Shown in pieces: positions 1 through 5,324 of a stretch of DNA of 5,545 nt. The DNA is taken from positions 1 through 5,545 of the forward strand of contig JAHEYM010000297.1 of assembly GCA_023251595.1 (NCBI GenBank), read 5' to 3'. Both the position numbers and the translations under genes were made by a program. This stretch comes from Bacteroidota bacterium (GTDB lineage Bacteria > Bacteroidota > Bacteroidia > AKYH767-A > JABDAW01). The notes below the pieces were generated by a model. It made no database searches. It was not told the DNA's origin and was given only the letters and a program-made list of their open reading frames with translations. Positions within the stretch are counted from its first letter, which is position 1; each line of letters opens with the position of its first letter.

Positions 1-207
1 ATGTTTTTTTTTGTAATAATGAATCGTGGGATCATCAAGCTTTCGCACAACGTCTTCGGTGTTATCTGTACTCCCATCATCAACAACAATAATTTCAAAG
101 CCCGGATAACTTTGATTCAACACCGATTCCAGCGTCTGTCTGATCATATAAGCCCGGTTAAATGTAGGAATAATAACCGAGAAAAACGGCATCTGATTAT
201 TTTCCAT
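1..207 (-). CDS. Family 2 glycosyltransferase, N-terminal part (cut by window edge)
   Basis: The first 69 residues of a GT-A fold glycosyltransferase of family GT2 are present; the rest lies beyond base 1. The nucleotide-sugar binding start of the family is plain: SVIIPTFNRA at residues 10-19, followed by a helix with ESVLNQSYP and then EIIVVDDGSTDNT at residues 38-50, where the DDGS aspartates contact the UDP or GDP and the metal ion. Such enzymes move a sugar from an activated nucleotide donor onto a growing glycan at the cytoplasmic face of the membrane. The gene begins inside the last codons of the GT4 gene (11-base overlap), so the two are co-transcribed and probably translationally coupled. 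A second ATG at 192, four bases past the GT4 stop, would give MPFFSVIIPT, a very common N-terminus in this family, and may be the true start. No Shine-Dalgarno is seen before either. The family is certain; the acceptor and sugar are unknown. Confidence 0.9.
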   Translation of the reverse strand, partial: MENNQMPFFSVIIPTFNRAYMIRQTLESVLNQSYPGFEIIVVDDGSTDNTEDVVRKLDDPTIHYYKKKH

Positions 208-1315
208 AGAGCGACGTAAGCGAATTAAGCATCTTCTGGAGGGTGAACATTTTCCTAACATCCTTCTGCCCCTGACTTCCTATTTCTTTTGCGACATCGG
301 GTTGTTCCATAAACATTTTCATAGACTCATATATTCTTTCACTATTTTGAAAGGGGACAACGAGTGCGTTTTTTTTGTCTATCACAAACTCCTTCGCAAT
401 TCCTGATAAAGTGAACACTGAAGGAATTCCGGCTGATAATGCTTCAACATAAGTTTGACCGAATGCTTCTGAGTGTGAATCAATCGGCACATGTACAAAA
501 ATATCAAATATTTGATAAAGGGAAAACAAATCTTCTTCAAAAGCCATTTCAACATAAGAACCAGCCGGCAATTCACTCAACAATTTTCTAATTTCGGTTG
601 TATATTCTCCGGATCCATTTGCGAGAATCAGGATTGCATCCGGATAATTTTTAAGTAGTTTGGCAAACGCCGGAATTGTGAATTGAACTCCTTTCCAGTG
701 AGTGTATCTGGAAATCACCCCAATAGCCGGAGTTCTGTGACCCGAATTGTATTTTTTTTGAAGCAATATCACTTTTTCAAGATCGGGATTTTCAAATGAG
801 TCCAATTCAAATCCGTGATGAATCAGATGCACTTTTTCGTGAGGAACATTTTCACGTTCAAACAAAATTTCTTCAACATTTAAACTAATAGCGATAATAT
901 CCGTCGCAAATCGGTTTATCAATCTATCATATTTTACCATTTTGGGATGATAAATATGATGTGAAGTGGCGTGATGACGTGTGTATATTCTCCGTTTGAC
1001 ACCGGCCAATTTCCCCGCAATCATTCCTGCGAGTGATGCCGCGAAGAGGTGAGAATGAATTATATCCGCTTTTTCTTTTTTAAATATTTTATATAATTTG
1101 AAAATAATTGAAGGTAACTGACGGGTGGAAGTATACCTGATAAAATAAACTTTGATGTTTTGGGACCTAATAAAACTTTCAAGATGCGATTTCCCAGGAT
1201 TCAAAATAATAAAAATAAGATTGAATTTGTTTTTATCGAGGTCGCGCGCGATCCACTCAAAAGCCAGTGCCTTATTGATATTGGAGATGATGTAGATGAG
1301 ATTAATTTTTTTCAC
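197..1315 (-). CDS. Family 4 glycosyltransferase (GT-B fold)
   Basis: A 372-residue retaining glycosyltransferase of family GT4, a normal full length. The N-terminal acceptor-side Rossmann domain starts with KKINLIYIISN and includes DIIHSH (about residues 84-89) and TRHH (about 112-115). The C-terminal donor-binding domain starts near GVISRYTHWKGV (about 199-210). The EX7E signature of GT4 enzymes is E283 and E291 in SEAFGQTYVEA, followed by GIPSV. No signal peptide or membrane segment is seen, so it should act in the cytoplasm or at the inner membrane face in making lipopolysaccharide, capsule or another glycan; substrates cannot be told. The frame is open up to a TTG at 1357, but that TTG lies inside a TAnnTTTG promoter box, and there is no ATG before residue 98. 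I therefore chose the GTG at 1315, which gives the usual MKKINLIYI-type beginning; a TTG at 1336 is another option. It is the first gene of the operon with the GT2 gene. Confidence 0.9.
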   Translation of the reverse strand: MKKINLIYIISNINKALAFEWIARDLDKNKFNLIFIILNPGKSHLESFIRSQNIKVYFIRYTSTRQLPSIIFKLYKIFKKEKADIIHSHLFAASLAGMIAGKLAGVKRRIYTRHHATSHHIYHPKMVKYDRLINRFATDIIAISLNVEEILFERENVPHEKVHLIHHGFELDSFENPDLEKVILLQKKYNSGHRTPAIGVISRYTHWKGVQFTIPAFAKLLKNYPDAILILANGSGEYTTEIRKLLSELPAGSYVEMAFEEDLFSLYQIFDIFVHVPIDSHSEAFGQTYVEALSAGIPSVFTLSGIAKEFVIDKKNALVVPFQNSERIYESMKMFMEQPDVAKEIGSQGQKDVRKMFTLQKMLNSLTSLYGK

Positions 1316-1354
1316 GCCGGGTAAATGGGACTTCAATCGTTGAAAGAAGGTTTG

Positions 1355-1362
1355 CAAAAATA
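1355..1362 (-). promoter_or_regulatory. Probable -7 promoter element of the glycosyltransferase operon
   Basis: Read on the minus strand this is TATTTTTG, a full match to the Bacteroidota -7 consensus TAnnTTTG, followed by CA as is frequent for these promoters. No good TTG or TTTG is present 17-23 bp upstream, so the -33 half is weak or missing. Transcription would begin near 1350, leaving a leader of about 35 bases before the GTG at 1315. The box covers the TTG codon at 1357, which argues against that start. Confidence 0.55.
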
Positions 1363-1374
1363 CATATTCGGGAG

Positions 1375-1403
1375 TTGAGTATGCGGGATGCTTAGTACCT
1401 TTG
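1375..1403 (+). promoter_or_regulatory. Bacteroidota-type promoter of the ABC permease gene
   Basis: TTG at 1375-1377 and TACCTTTG at 1396-1403 match the -33 and -7 elements, with an 18-bp spacer. The -7 box ends only 10 bases before the ATG at 1414, so the transcript should have a leader of about 4-9 bases or none that matters. The promoter shares the 51-bp gap between -7 boxes with the divergent glycosyltransferase promoter. Confidence 0.65.
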
Positions 1404-1413
1404 ATGCCGATCT

Positions 1414-2649
1414 ATGAGTTATCTGGAAAATATTAAGATTGCATTGCAGTCCATTAAGGACAATATGCTACGAACTGTGCTGACAGCATTGATTATAGCT
1501 CTGGGCCTCTTCGCTTTAGTGGGTATTTTAACAGCTATTGAGGCAATGAAGAGTTCAATCAACTCTAAGTTCTCCAGCATGGGTGCGAATTCATTCTCCA
1601 TCAGAAAAGGTGGAACCGGTGCGACACTGGGTTCGGGTTCCAGACGCGCAAAGCCATCGCCACATATCAGCTATTCTGATGCAGTAAGATTTTGTGAGAA
1701 TTTTGAGTTTCCGGGAGCTATAGTTTCTGCGTCCACGATTGCTTCCCGCATCGGAATATTAAAATACAGATCTCAGAAAACGAATCCGAATATCACTGTT
1801 TTCGGAGGCGACATCAATTATTTGGCAGTTTCTGGGTATTCAATCGACAAAGGGAGAAACTTTTCGCCCACCGAGGGTGAGATGGGTAGTCATGAGGTTA
1901 TTTTGGGCAAAGAAGTCGCGGATTACCTTTTTAAACACGAAGATCCGATCGGTAAAGAAGTTTCAGTTGGGGAAGGAAAGTACATCGTCATCGGGATACT
2001 TGCTGAAAAAGGTTCATCTTTGGGGTTTGGGGGCGATAAATTGGTCATTCTTCCACTTCTGAATGTTCGTCAGTATTTCGCGAGCAACAATGCAAGCTAC
2101 GCCATTTCAGTTATGCTGAAGTCGGCGGAAGATCTGGAACCGGCCATAGGGGAGGCCACCGGTGTATTCAGAATCGTGCGGAAGTTGTCGATAAAGGAAG
2201 CATCGGATTTCGAAATTACCAGAAGTGATAGTCTGGCGAACATGTTGATCTCCAATATGAGTTTTATAACGATCGCTGCAACGGTGATCGGACTCATCAC
2301 ACTCCTCGGTGCAGCCATTGGACTGATGAATATTATGCTCGTTTCGGTTACAGAAAGAACCCGCGAAATAGGTGTCAGGAAAGCAATTGGGGCGACGGGC
2401 AAAGAAATCAAACGTCAGTTTTTGATCGAAGCAATCGTAATCTGTCAGCTAGGTGGAATTTCCGGGATTATCCTTGGCATGATCGGTGGAAATTTAATTG
2501 GAATGGCGATGGGGACCGGATTTATCGTCCCCTGGCTTTGGATATTTGCCGGTATCGCACTTTGTTTTGGCGTCGGACTGGCATCAGGTTTTTACCCTGC
2601 CAAAAAAGCAGCCAACCTCGATCCAATCGAAGCTCTTAGATACGAGTAA
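1414..2649 (+). CDS. MacB/FtsX-family ABC transporter permease
   Basis: A 411-residue inner-membrane permease with the layout of the MacB family: one N-terminal membrane helix (about 20-42), a large periplasmic MacB-type core domain (about 45-280), and three C-terminal helices (about 283-311, 341-363, 370-390) forming the FtsX domain. The cytoplasmic loop after helix 2 contains TERTREIGVRKAIGAT (313-328), the stretch that couples to the ATPase, and the protein ends with the family's GFYPAKKAANLDPIEALRYE. These permeases work as dimers with a LolD/MacB-type ATPase and use mechanotransmission rather than a classical pore, for efflux, lipoprotein release or envelope signalling. No ATPase or membrane-fusion gene lies beside it: upstream is the divergent glycosyltransferase operon and downstream the convergent ribosomal operon, so its ATPase is encoded elsewhere. 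The ATG at 1414 fits the family's NIKIALQSIKDNMLRT beginning. The family is certain; the substrate is unknown. Confidence 0.93.
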   Translation: MSYLENIKIALQSIKDNMLRTVLTALIIALGLFALVGILTAIEAMKSSINSKFSSMGANSFSIRKGGTGATLGSGSRRAKPSPHISYSDAVRFCENFEFPGAIVSASTIASRIGILKYRSQKTNPNITVFGGDINYLAVSGYSIDKGRNFSPTEGEMGSHEVILGKEVADYLFKHEDPIGKEVSVGEGKYIVIGILAEKGSSLGFGGDKLVILPLLNVRQYFASNNASYAISVMLKSAEDLEPAIGEATGVFRIVRKLSIKEASDFEITRSDSLANMLISNMSFITIAATVIGLITLLGAAIGLMNIMLVSVTERTREIGVRKAIGATGKEIKRQFLIEAIVICQLGGISGIILGMIGGNLIGMAMGTGFIVPWLWIFAGIALCFGVGLASGFYPAKKAANLDPIEALRYE

Positions 2650-2666
2650 TATTTTTGGATCAATAG

Positions 2667-2686
2667 CCTCCGGATTTACCCGGAGG
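2667..2686. terminator. Hairpin between convergent genes, probable two-way terminator
   Basis: CCTCCGG (2667-2673) and CCGGAGG (2680-2686) form a perfect 7-bp GC-rich stem around a 6-base loop, which can lengthen by G-T, A-T and T-G pairs. It sits in the 52-bp gap between the stop of the permease gene (plus) and the TAG of rplI (minus), where a shared terminator is expected. Neither side has a clear T-run, so it may only slow polymerase or protect the 3' ends. Confidence 0.55.
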
Positions 2687-2701
2687 TTGAATGAGTTGCC
2701 T

Positions 2702-3148
2702 CTATTCCTCTACTACTTCAAAGTTCAGAACGAACTTCACATCTTTGTTTACAACAACATCGGCGGTATAAGTGCCAAGGGTTTTGATGTGATCTTCCTC
2801 GATTGAAATCTGTCGACGATCGATGTCGAAACCCCTTTTCTTAAGGGCATCGGAGATTTGAAGTGGAGTAACAGAACCGAAAATCTTGCCGGTTTCACCC
2901 ACCTTAGCACCAATTGTGATCACTTTATCTTTCAACTGATCGGCGATAAACTGAGCAGCATTGCGCTCTTTTGCGAGTTTATAAGCACGTTGTTTATTGG
3001 TTTCTTCCAGGTGTTTTTTGGAAGATTCGTTTGCCTGAACTGCGAGACCTTTTGGGAGCAAGAAATTTCTTGCGTACCCCGGACGTACTTTCACGAGACT
3101 GTCTTTAGCCCCGAGATTTTTAACGTCGTCTTTTAATATTACATCCAT
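2702..3148 (-). CDS. rplI: Large-subunit ribosomal protein bL9
   Basis: A 148-residue bL9, the usual length. The N-terminal domain that binds 23S rRNA near the base of the L1 stalk is MDVILKDDVKNLG followed by the family signature VKVRPGYARNFLLPKGLA at residues 19-36. A charged connecting helix follows (about 41-75), and then the C-terminal domain (about 76-148) with GKIFGSVT at 87-94. bL9 reaches out from the 50S subunit and limits frameshifting and ribosome collisions. It is the last gene of the rpsF-rpsR-rplI operon, starting 9 bases after the rpsR stop, with no Shine-Dalgarno but an A at -3, as favoured in Bacteroidota. The stop is TAG, unlike the TAA of its operon partners. Nothing is missing or unusual in the protein. 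Confidence 0.98.
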   Translation of the reverse strand: MDVILKDDVKNLGAKDSLVKVRPGYARNFLLPKGLAVQANESSKKHLEETNKQRAYKLAKERNAAQFIADQLKDKVITIGAKVGETGKIFGSVTPLQISDALKKRGFDIDRRQISIEEDHIKTLGTYTADVVVNKDVKFVLNFEVVEE

Positions 3149-3157
3149 GATTTGAGC

Positions 3158-3424
3158 TTATTTTAAAAGGTCACCAACATAAGGAAGCAAAGCAATATGC
3201 CTTGCACGTTTCACTGCCTGCGCCACTTTGCGCTGGTATTTGAGGGAAGTACCGGTAAGACGGCGGGGAAGAAGTTTCCCTTGCTCGTTAACGAACTTCA
3301 TAAGGAATTTTTCGTCTTTATAGTCGATGTACTTGATACCGCTTTTTTTGAAGCGGCAATATTTTTTCCTCATTACATCGACGGTAGGAGGATTGAGATA
3401 TCTGATTTGTGGATCGGTAGCCAT
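3158..3424 (-). CDS. rpsR: Small-subunit ribosomal protein bS18
   Basis: An 88-residue bS18 containing the family core YCRFKKSGIKYIDYKD (residues 22-37) and the RNA-binding stretch LLPRRLTGTSLKYQRKVAQA (51-70), ending RARHIALLPYVGD. bS18 pairs with bS6 on the platform of the 30S subunit and contacts the central domain of 16S rRNA. In Bacteroidota (shown in Flavobacterium) bS6, bS18 and bS21 also hold the 3' tail of 16S rRNA and hide the anti-Shine-Dalgarno. The gene follows rpsF after a 54-bp gap that contains a palindrome and then an extremely A-rich leader (only two C residues in the last 24 bases before ATG), the favourable translation context of this phylum. There is no Shine-Dalgarno. 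No ssb or priB gene lies between rpsF and rpsR, unlike many other phyla. Confidence 0.98.
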   Translation of the reverse strand: MATDPQIRYLNPPTVDVMRKKYCRFKKSGIKYIDYKDEKFLMKFVNEQGKLLPRRLTGTSLKYQRKVAQAVKRARHIALLPYVGDLLK

Positions 3425-3443
3425 TTTTTTTGTTTTTTGTTTT
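3425..3443 (-). promoter_or_regulatory. A-rich translation start region of rpsR
   Basis: The 19 bases before the rpsR ATG are, on the coding strand, all A except two C residues (3432 and 3439). There is no Shine-Dalgarno. In Flavobacterium, translation efficiency rises with A at -3 and -6 and with unstructured A-rich leaders, and both positions are A here. It probably makes a single-stranded landing site for the 30S subunit directly downstream of the 3450-3469 hairpin. Confidence 0.5.
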
Positions 3444-3449
3444 ATATAG

Positions 3450-3469
3450 GGGCGATTGATGAATCGCCC
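3450..3469. repeat. Perfect palindrome (hairpin) in the rpsF-rpsR gap
   Basis: GGGCGATT (3450-3457) and AATCGCCC (3462-3469) are exact inverted copies around the loop GATG, giving an 8-bp stem that can extend outward past one bulged base. It is transcribed within the operon, ends 9 bases after the rpsF stop, and is followed by no T-run, so it is not an intrinsic terminator. It may be an mRNA-stabilising or regulatory element, or one copy of a dispersed palindromic repeat family. Confidence 0.7.
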
Positions 3470-3478
3470 TAAAATTAA

Positions 3479-3865
3479 TTAAGCAGGGGTTTGTGGTGCT
3501 TCAGCAGCAACGGCAGCCTGAGCCTTTCTGCCAATTAATCCCTTGTGTTTCCGATCGTTATAATCAATTGCGTGTTTGTCTAGTGATACGGTCAGAAAGC
3601 GGAGGATGCGTTCATCACGCTTGAACTCGATTTCCAATGGTTTCACAATTTCTCCCGTTGCTTTGTATTCAACGAGGTTGTAGAATCCTGTCGTTTTTTT
3701 TGCAATTGGATAGGCGAGCTTTCTCAAGCCCCAGCTATCTAAATGCACGATCTCCGCCCCGTGGGATTTGAGGAAATCGGTGTACTTTGTCACCGCTTCC
3801 TTCGCTTGTTCTTCGGAAAGAACAGGGGTCAGAATGAACACTGTTTCGTACTGTTTCAATGCCAT
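3479..3865 (-). CDS. rpsF: Small-subunit ribosomal protein bS6
   Basis: A 128-residue bS6. The ferredoxin-like fold is recognisable from YETVFILTPVLSEEQ (residues 6-20), the central WGLRKLAYPIAKKTTGFYNL (45-64), and the strand with RDERILRFLTVSLD (83-96). An Ala-rich tail, AQAAVAAEAPQTPA, is disordered and typical of the family. bS6 binds bS18 and 16S rRNA on the 30S platform; in several bacteria the bS6:bS18 pair also represses its own mRNA by binding a leader structure. This is the first gene of the operon. The ATG at 3865 aligns with the family start. Its leader is short (about 30 bases), has no Shine-Dalgarno, and starts at or within CACCTCCT, a copy of the 16S anti-Shine-Dalgarno. I do not see the stem with a CCG bulge known from E. 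coli rpsF leaders. Confidence 0.98.
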   Translation of the reverse strand: MALKQYETVFILTPVLSEEQAKEAVTKYTDFLKSHGAEIVHLDSWGLRKLAYPIAKKTTGFYNLVEYKATGEIVKPLEIEFKRDERILRFLTVSLDKHAIDYNDRKHKGLIGRKAQAAVAAEAPQTPA

Positions 3866-3900
3866 GTGCTGTTTTTGGTTAGGTTTTAATTTAGGAGGTG

Positions 3901-3932
3901 CAAAAGTAGTAAAAAGTTATGAACGATGCAAA
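3901..3932 (-). promoter_or_regulatory. Bacteroidota promoter of the rpsF-rpsR-rplI operon
   Basis: On the minus strand TTTG (3932-3929) is followed after exactly 20 bp by TACTTTTG (3908-3901), a full match to the Bacteroidota -33 and -7 elements. Transcription should start near 3893-3899, about 30-35 bases before the rpsF ATG. The -33 box lies only 7 bp from the T-run of the terminator of the upstream gene, so the two units abut. Confidence 0.8.
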
Positions 3933-3939
3933 CCTGTTG

Positions 3940-3993
3940 AAAAAGAATTGGGATTTGAAGTTTATTTTTTGAATTTGAATTCAAGTCCCAATC
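3940..3993 (-). terminator. Intrinsic terminator of the beta-barrel gene, overlapping its 3' end
   Basis: On the minus strand the arms at 3993-3980 and 3959-3946 pair over 14 positions (12 Watson-Crick pairs, one G-U and one A-C mismatch) around a 20-base loop that contains the TAA stop. Five T residues (3944-3940) follow one base later. The 5' arm is coding sequence for the last strand of the protein. This is a good Rho-independent terminator placed just before the rpsF promoter. Confidence 0.7.
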
Positions 3994-5242
3994 TTAACAT
4001 GGGTCGTTGGCTAACACGAGCGTAGTTCAAGGCGCCTGATTCTCTTTTTTGAATTCCGGGACCATCCTCAACAAACAGACCGAATTTGTTAATAATATTT
4101 ATTTTAAGCCCAAGACACAAGTAATCTCCATACAAAAGCCACCCGATTTTGGAATTGCTATAATAATCGTTTGTAAAATAATGCATATGGATGAAATAGT
4201 CTTCAAAATAGACATTTAATAGCCTGAAATCTCCGAATGGATAAAACTTGTAATAGGTTTGAATCCCGATCAATTTAATGGATTTTTCCAAATTCTCGCA
4301 GTATAGGAGACCGAAGGATAATTCGTGTTTGCTGAAGGTATACGAAAATGCGGGCCCTTTTATTCCTATTCCGGATATTTCATCCGGCTCAATAGTTGAA
4401 GAAGAATAATTTATTCCTACTCCAGATAAAAAGCAAGGATGAAAGACAGAATCTTTTACTTCATTTTTTCCACCGAAATAATATTTAATTCCCATATTGA
4501 AACCCCAACTGGAAAAGGAGTGAGAATAAGAGGCCAATTTAATTGTTGGATTATCAACTTGTTTTGTGGGAGCCCAATTCTGAATAATGAGGCTTTCTTG
4601 TGCGACTAGTCCGAATTTATTTCCCAAACTTATTTCTCCTCCAAGACCAATAAAACAACCAATGGAGAAGCCTCCTTTATAATATGTTGTGTAAGAACCC
4701 CCGTCATCACTCTGTGGATCACTCCAATAATAAATGCTCCTTATATTTCCTCCAATCCTTATTACAGGCCCAATTTTGATGAAGGGAGAAACAATTTTCG
4801 AGTGCAATTGAAATTTCACAACAGGAATTATTCTGGTCTGAGTGGCTGACAATGCTTTTCCTCTACTAGCAGTGCCATAAACACTATCTCCAAAATAAAA
4901 TAAATATTTAGAAAGCAGTTCAGTCCAGGAAGTGTCCCAAGAATAATATCCACTATAATTTCTTGAAATCCCGATTTCGGTGCTGATATATTTGTTGAAA
5001 TTATATCCTGCAGATATATTAATTGATGTTCCACCACCATAGCTTCCTTCTCCATAATTATAGTTTGTCAACACTGGTCCCCATGTGTAATATGGCTCCC
5101 AATAATTTACGGCTATTTTATTCGGGAATAATCCTATATTATGACCAATTCCTGCCTGTATATAAAATTTCTGAGCGTAAGAAGACAAAACCAAAAGGTT
5201 GAAAAAAATTAATACATAAAAGCGGCACCCTTGTTTGTTCAT
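3962..5242 (-). CDS. Exported beta-barrel-like protein, probably outer membrane
   Basis: A 426-residue protein with a clear signal peptide: basic start MNKQGCR, hydrophobic core FYVLIFFNLLVLSS, and a cleavage site around SYAQ (residues 21-24), the common Bacteroidota pattern. The mature part is rich in Gly and aromatic residues in alternating strands (e.g. TSINISAGYNF 72-82, GFNMGIKYYF 247-256, PMLRLGLEFKF 414-424), as in outer-membrane beta-barrels. It looks like two successive barrel-like halves, about 25-257 and 270-426, each ending in a strand with a terminal Phe like a BAM signal. I do not recognise a named family and give no function. The ATG at 5299 would add 19 residues but overlaps the promoter, and the signal peptide fits the ATG at 5242. 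It has its own promoter and terminator, so it is a one-gene unit. It looks more AT-rich than the ribosomal genes beside it, with many AAT, ATT and TAT codons. No lipobox or sorting tail is seen. Confidence 0.8.
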   Translation of the reverse strand: MNKQGCRFYVLIFFNLLVLSSYAQKFYIQAGIGHNIGLFPNKIAVNYWEPYYTWGPVLTNYNYGEGSYGGGTSINISAGYNFNKYISTEIGISRNYSGYYSWDTSWTELLSKYLFYFGDSVYGTASRGKALSATQTRIIPVVKFQLHSKIVSPFIKIGPVIRIGGNIRSIYYWSDPQSDDGGSYTTYYKGGFSIGCFIGLGGEISLGNKFGLVAQESLIIQNWAPTKQVDNPTIKLASYSHSFSSWGFNMGIKYYFGGKNEVKDSVFHPCFLSGVGINYSSSTIEPDEISGIGIKGPAFSYTFSKHELSFGLLYCENLEKSIKLIGIQTYYKFYPFGDFRLLNVYFEDYFIHMHYFTNDYYSNSKIGWLLYGDYLCLGLKINIINKFGLFVEDGPGIQKRESGALNYARVSQRPMLRLGLEFKFKK

Positions 5243-5286
5243 AAAGCAATTTGTTGGTTCTAAAGATCGAGGGTGTAATAAGGAGT

Positions 5287-5317
5287 CAAACCTAAACATA
5301 ATAATTCAGAAAATCAA
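5287..5317 (-). promoter_or_regulatory. Bacteroidota promoter of the beta-barrel gene
   Basis: On the minus strand TTG (5317-5315) is followed after 20 bp by TAGGTTTG (5294-5287), a full match to the -7 consensus with ideal spacing. The predicted transcript starts near 5282 and has a leader of about 40 bases before the ATG at 5242. The box lies inside the codons of the alternative ATG at 5299, which rules that start out if this promoter is used. Confidence 0.7.
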
Positions 5318-5324
5318 TTTTATT

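Noticed and set aside
1..219. Plus-strand open frame of 72 codons at the left edge
   Set aside because: It lies opposite the GT2 N-terminus with its clear DDGS motif and resembles no protein family.
1334..1365. Minus-strand ATG at 1365 with a 10-codon frame ending at the TTG of 1336, as an upstream regulatory ORF
   Set aside because: Its ATG lies upstream of the predicted transcription start and overlaps the -7 box, so it is unlikely to be in the mRNA.
2097..2411. Minus-strand open frame of 104 codons within the permease gene
   Set aside because: It is the complement of the FtsX-domain coding region and shows no independent signals.
3450..3469. The palindrome as an intrinsic terminator of rpsF
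   Set aside because: No T-run follows on either strand, and rpsR and rplI have no clear promoter of their own downstream of it.
2858..3472. Plus-strand open frames opposite rplI and rpsR
   Set aside because: They are complements of strongly conserved ribosomal protein genes and have no promoter or family features.
3893..3972. Plus-strand AGGAGG followed by an ATG at 3919 and a 17-codon open frame
   Set aside because: The spacing from AGGAGG to ATG is 20 bases, too long; the frame runs through the rpsF promoter and the barrel-gene terminator on the other strand, and this phylum rarely uses Shine-Dalgarno sequences.
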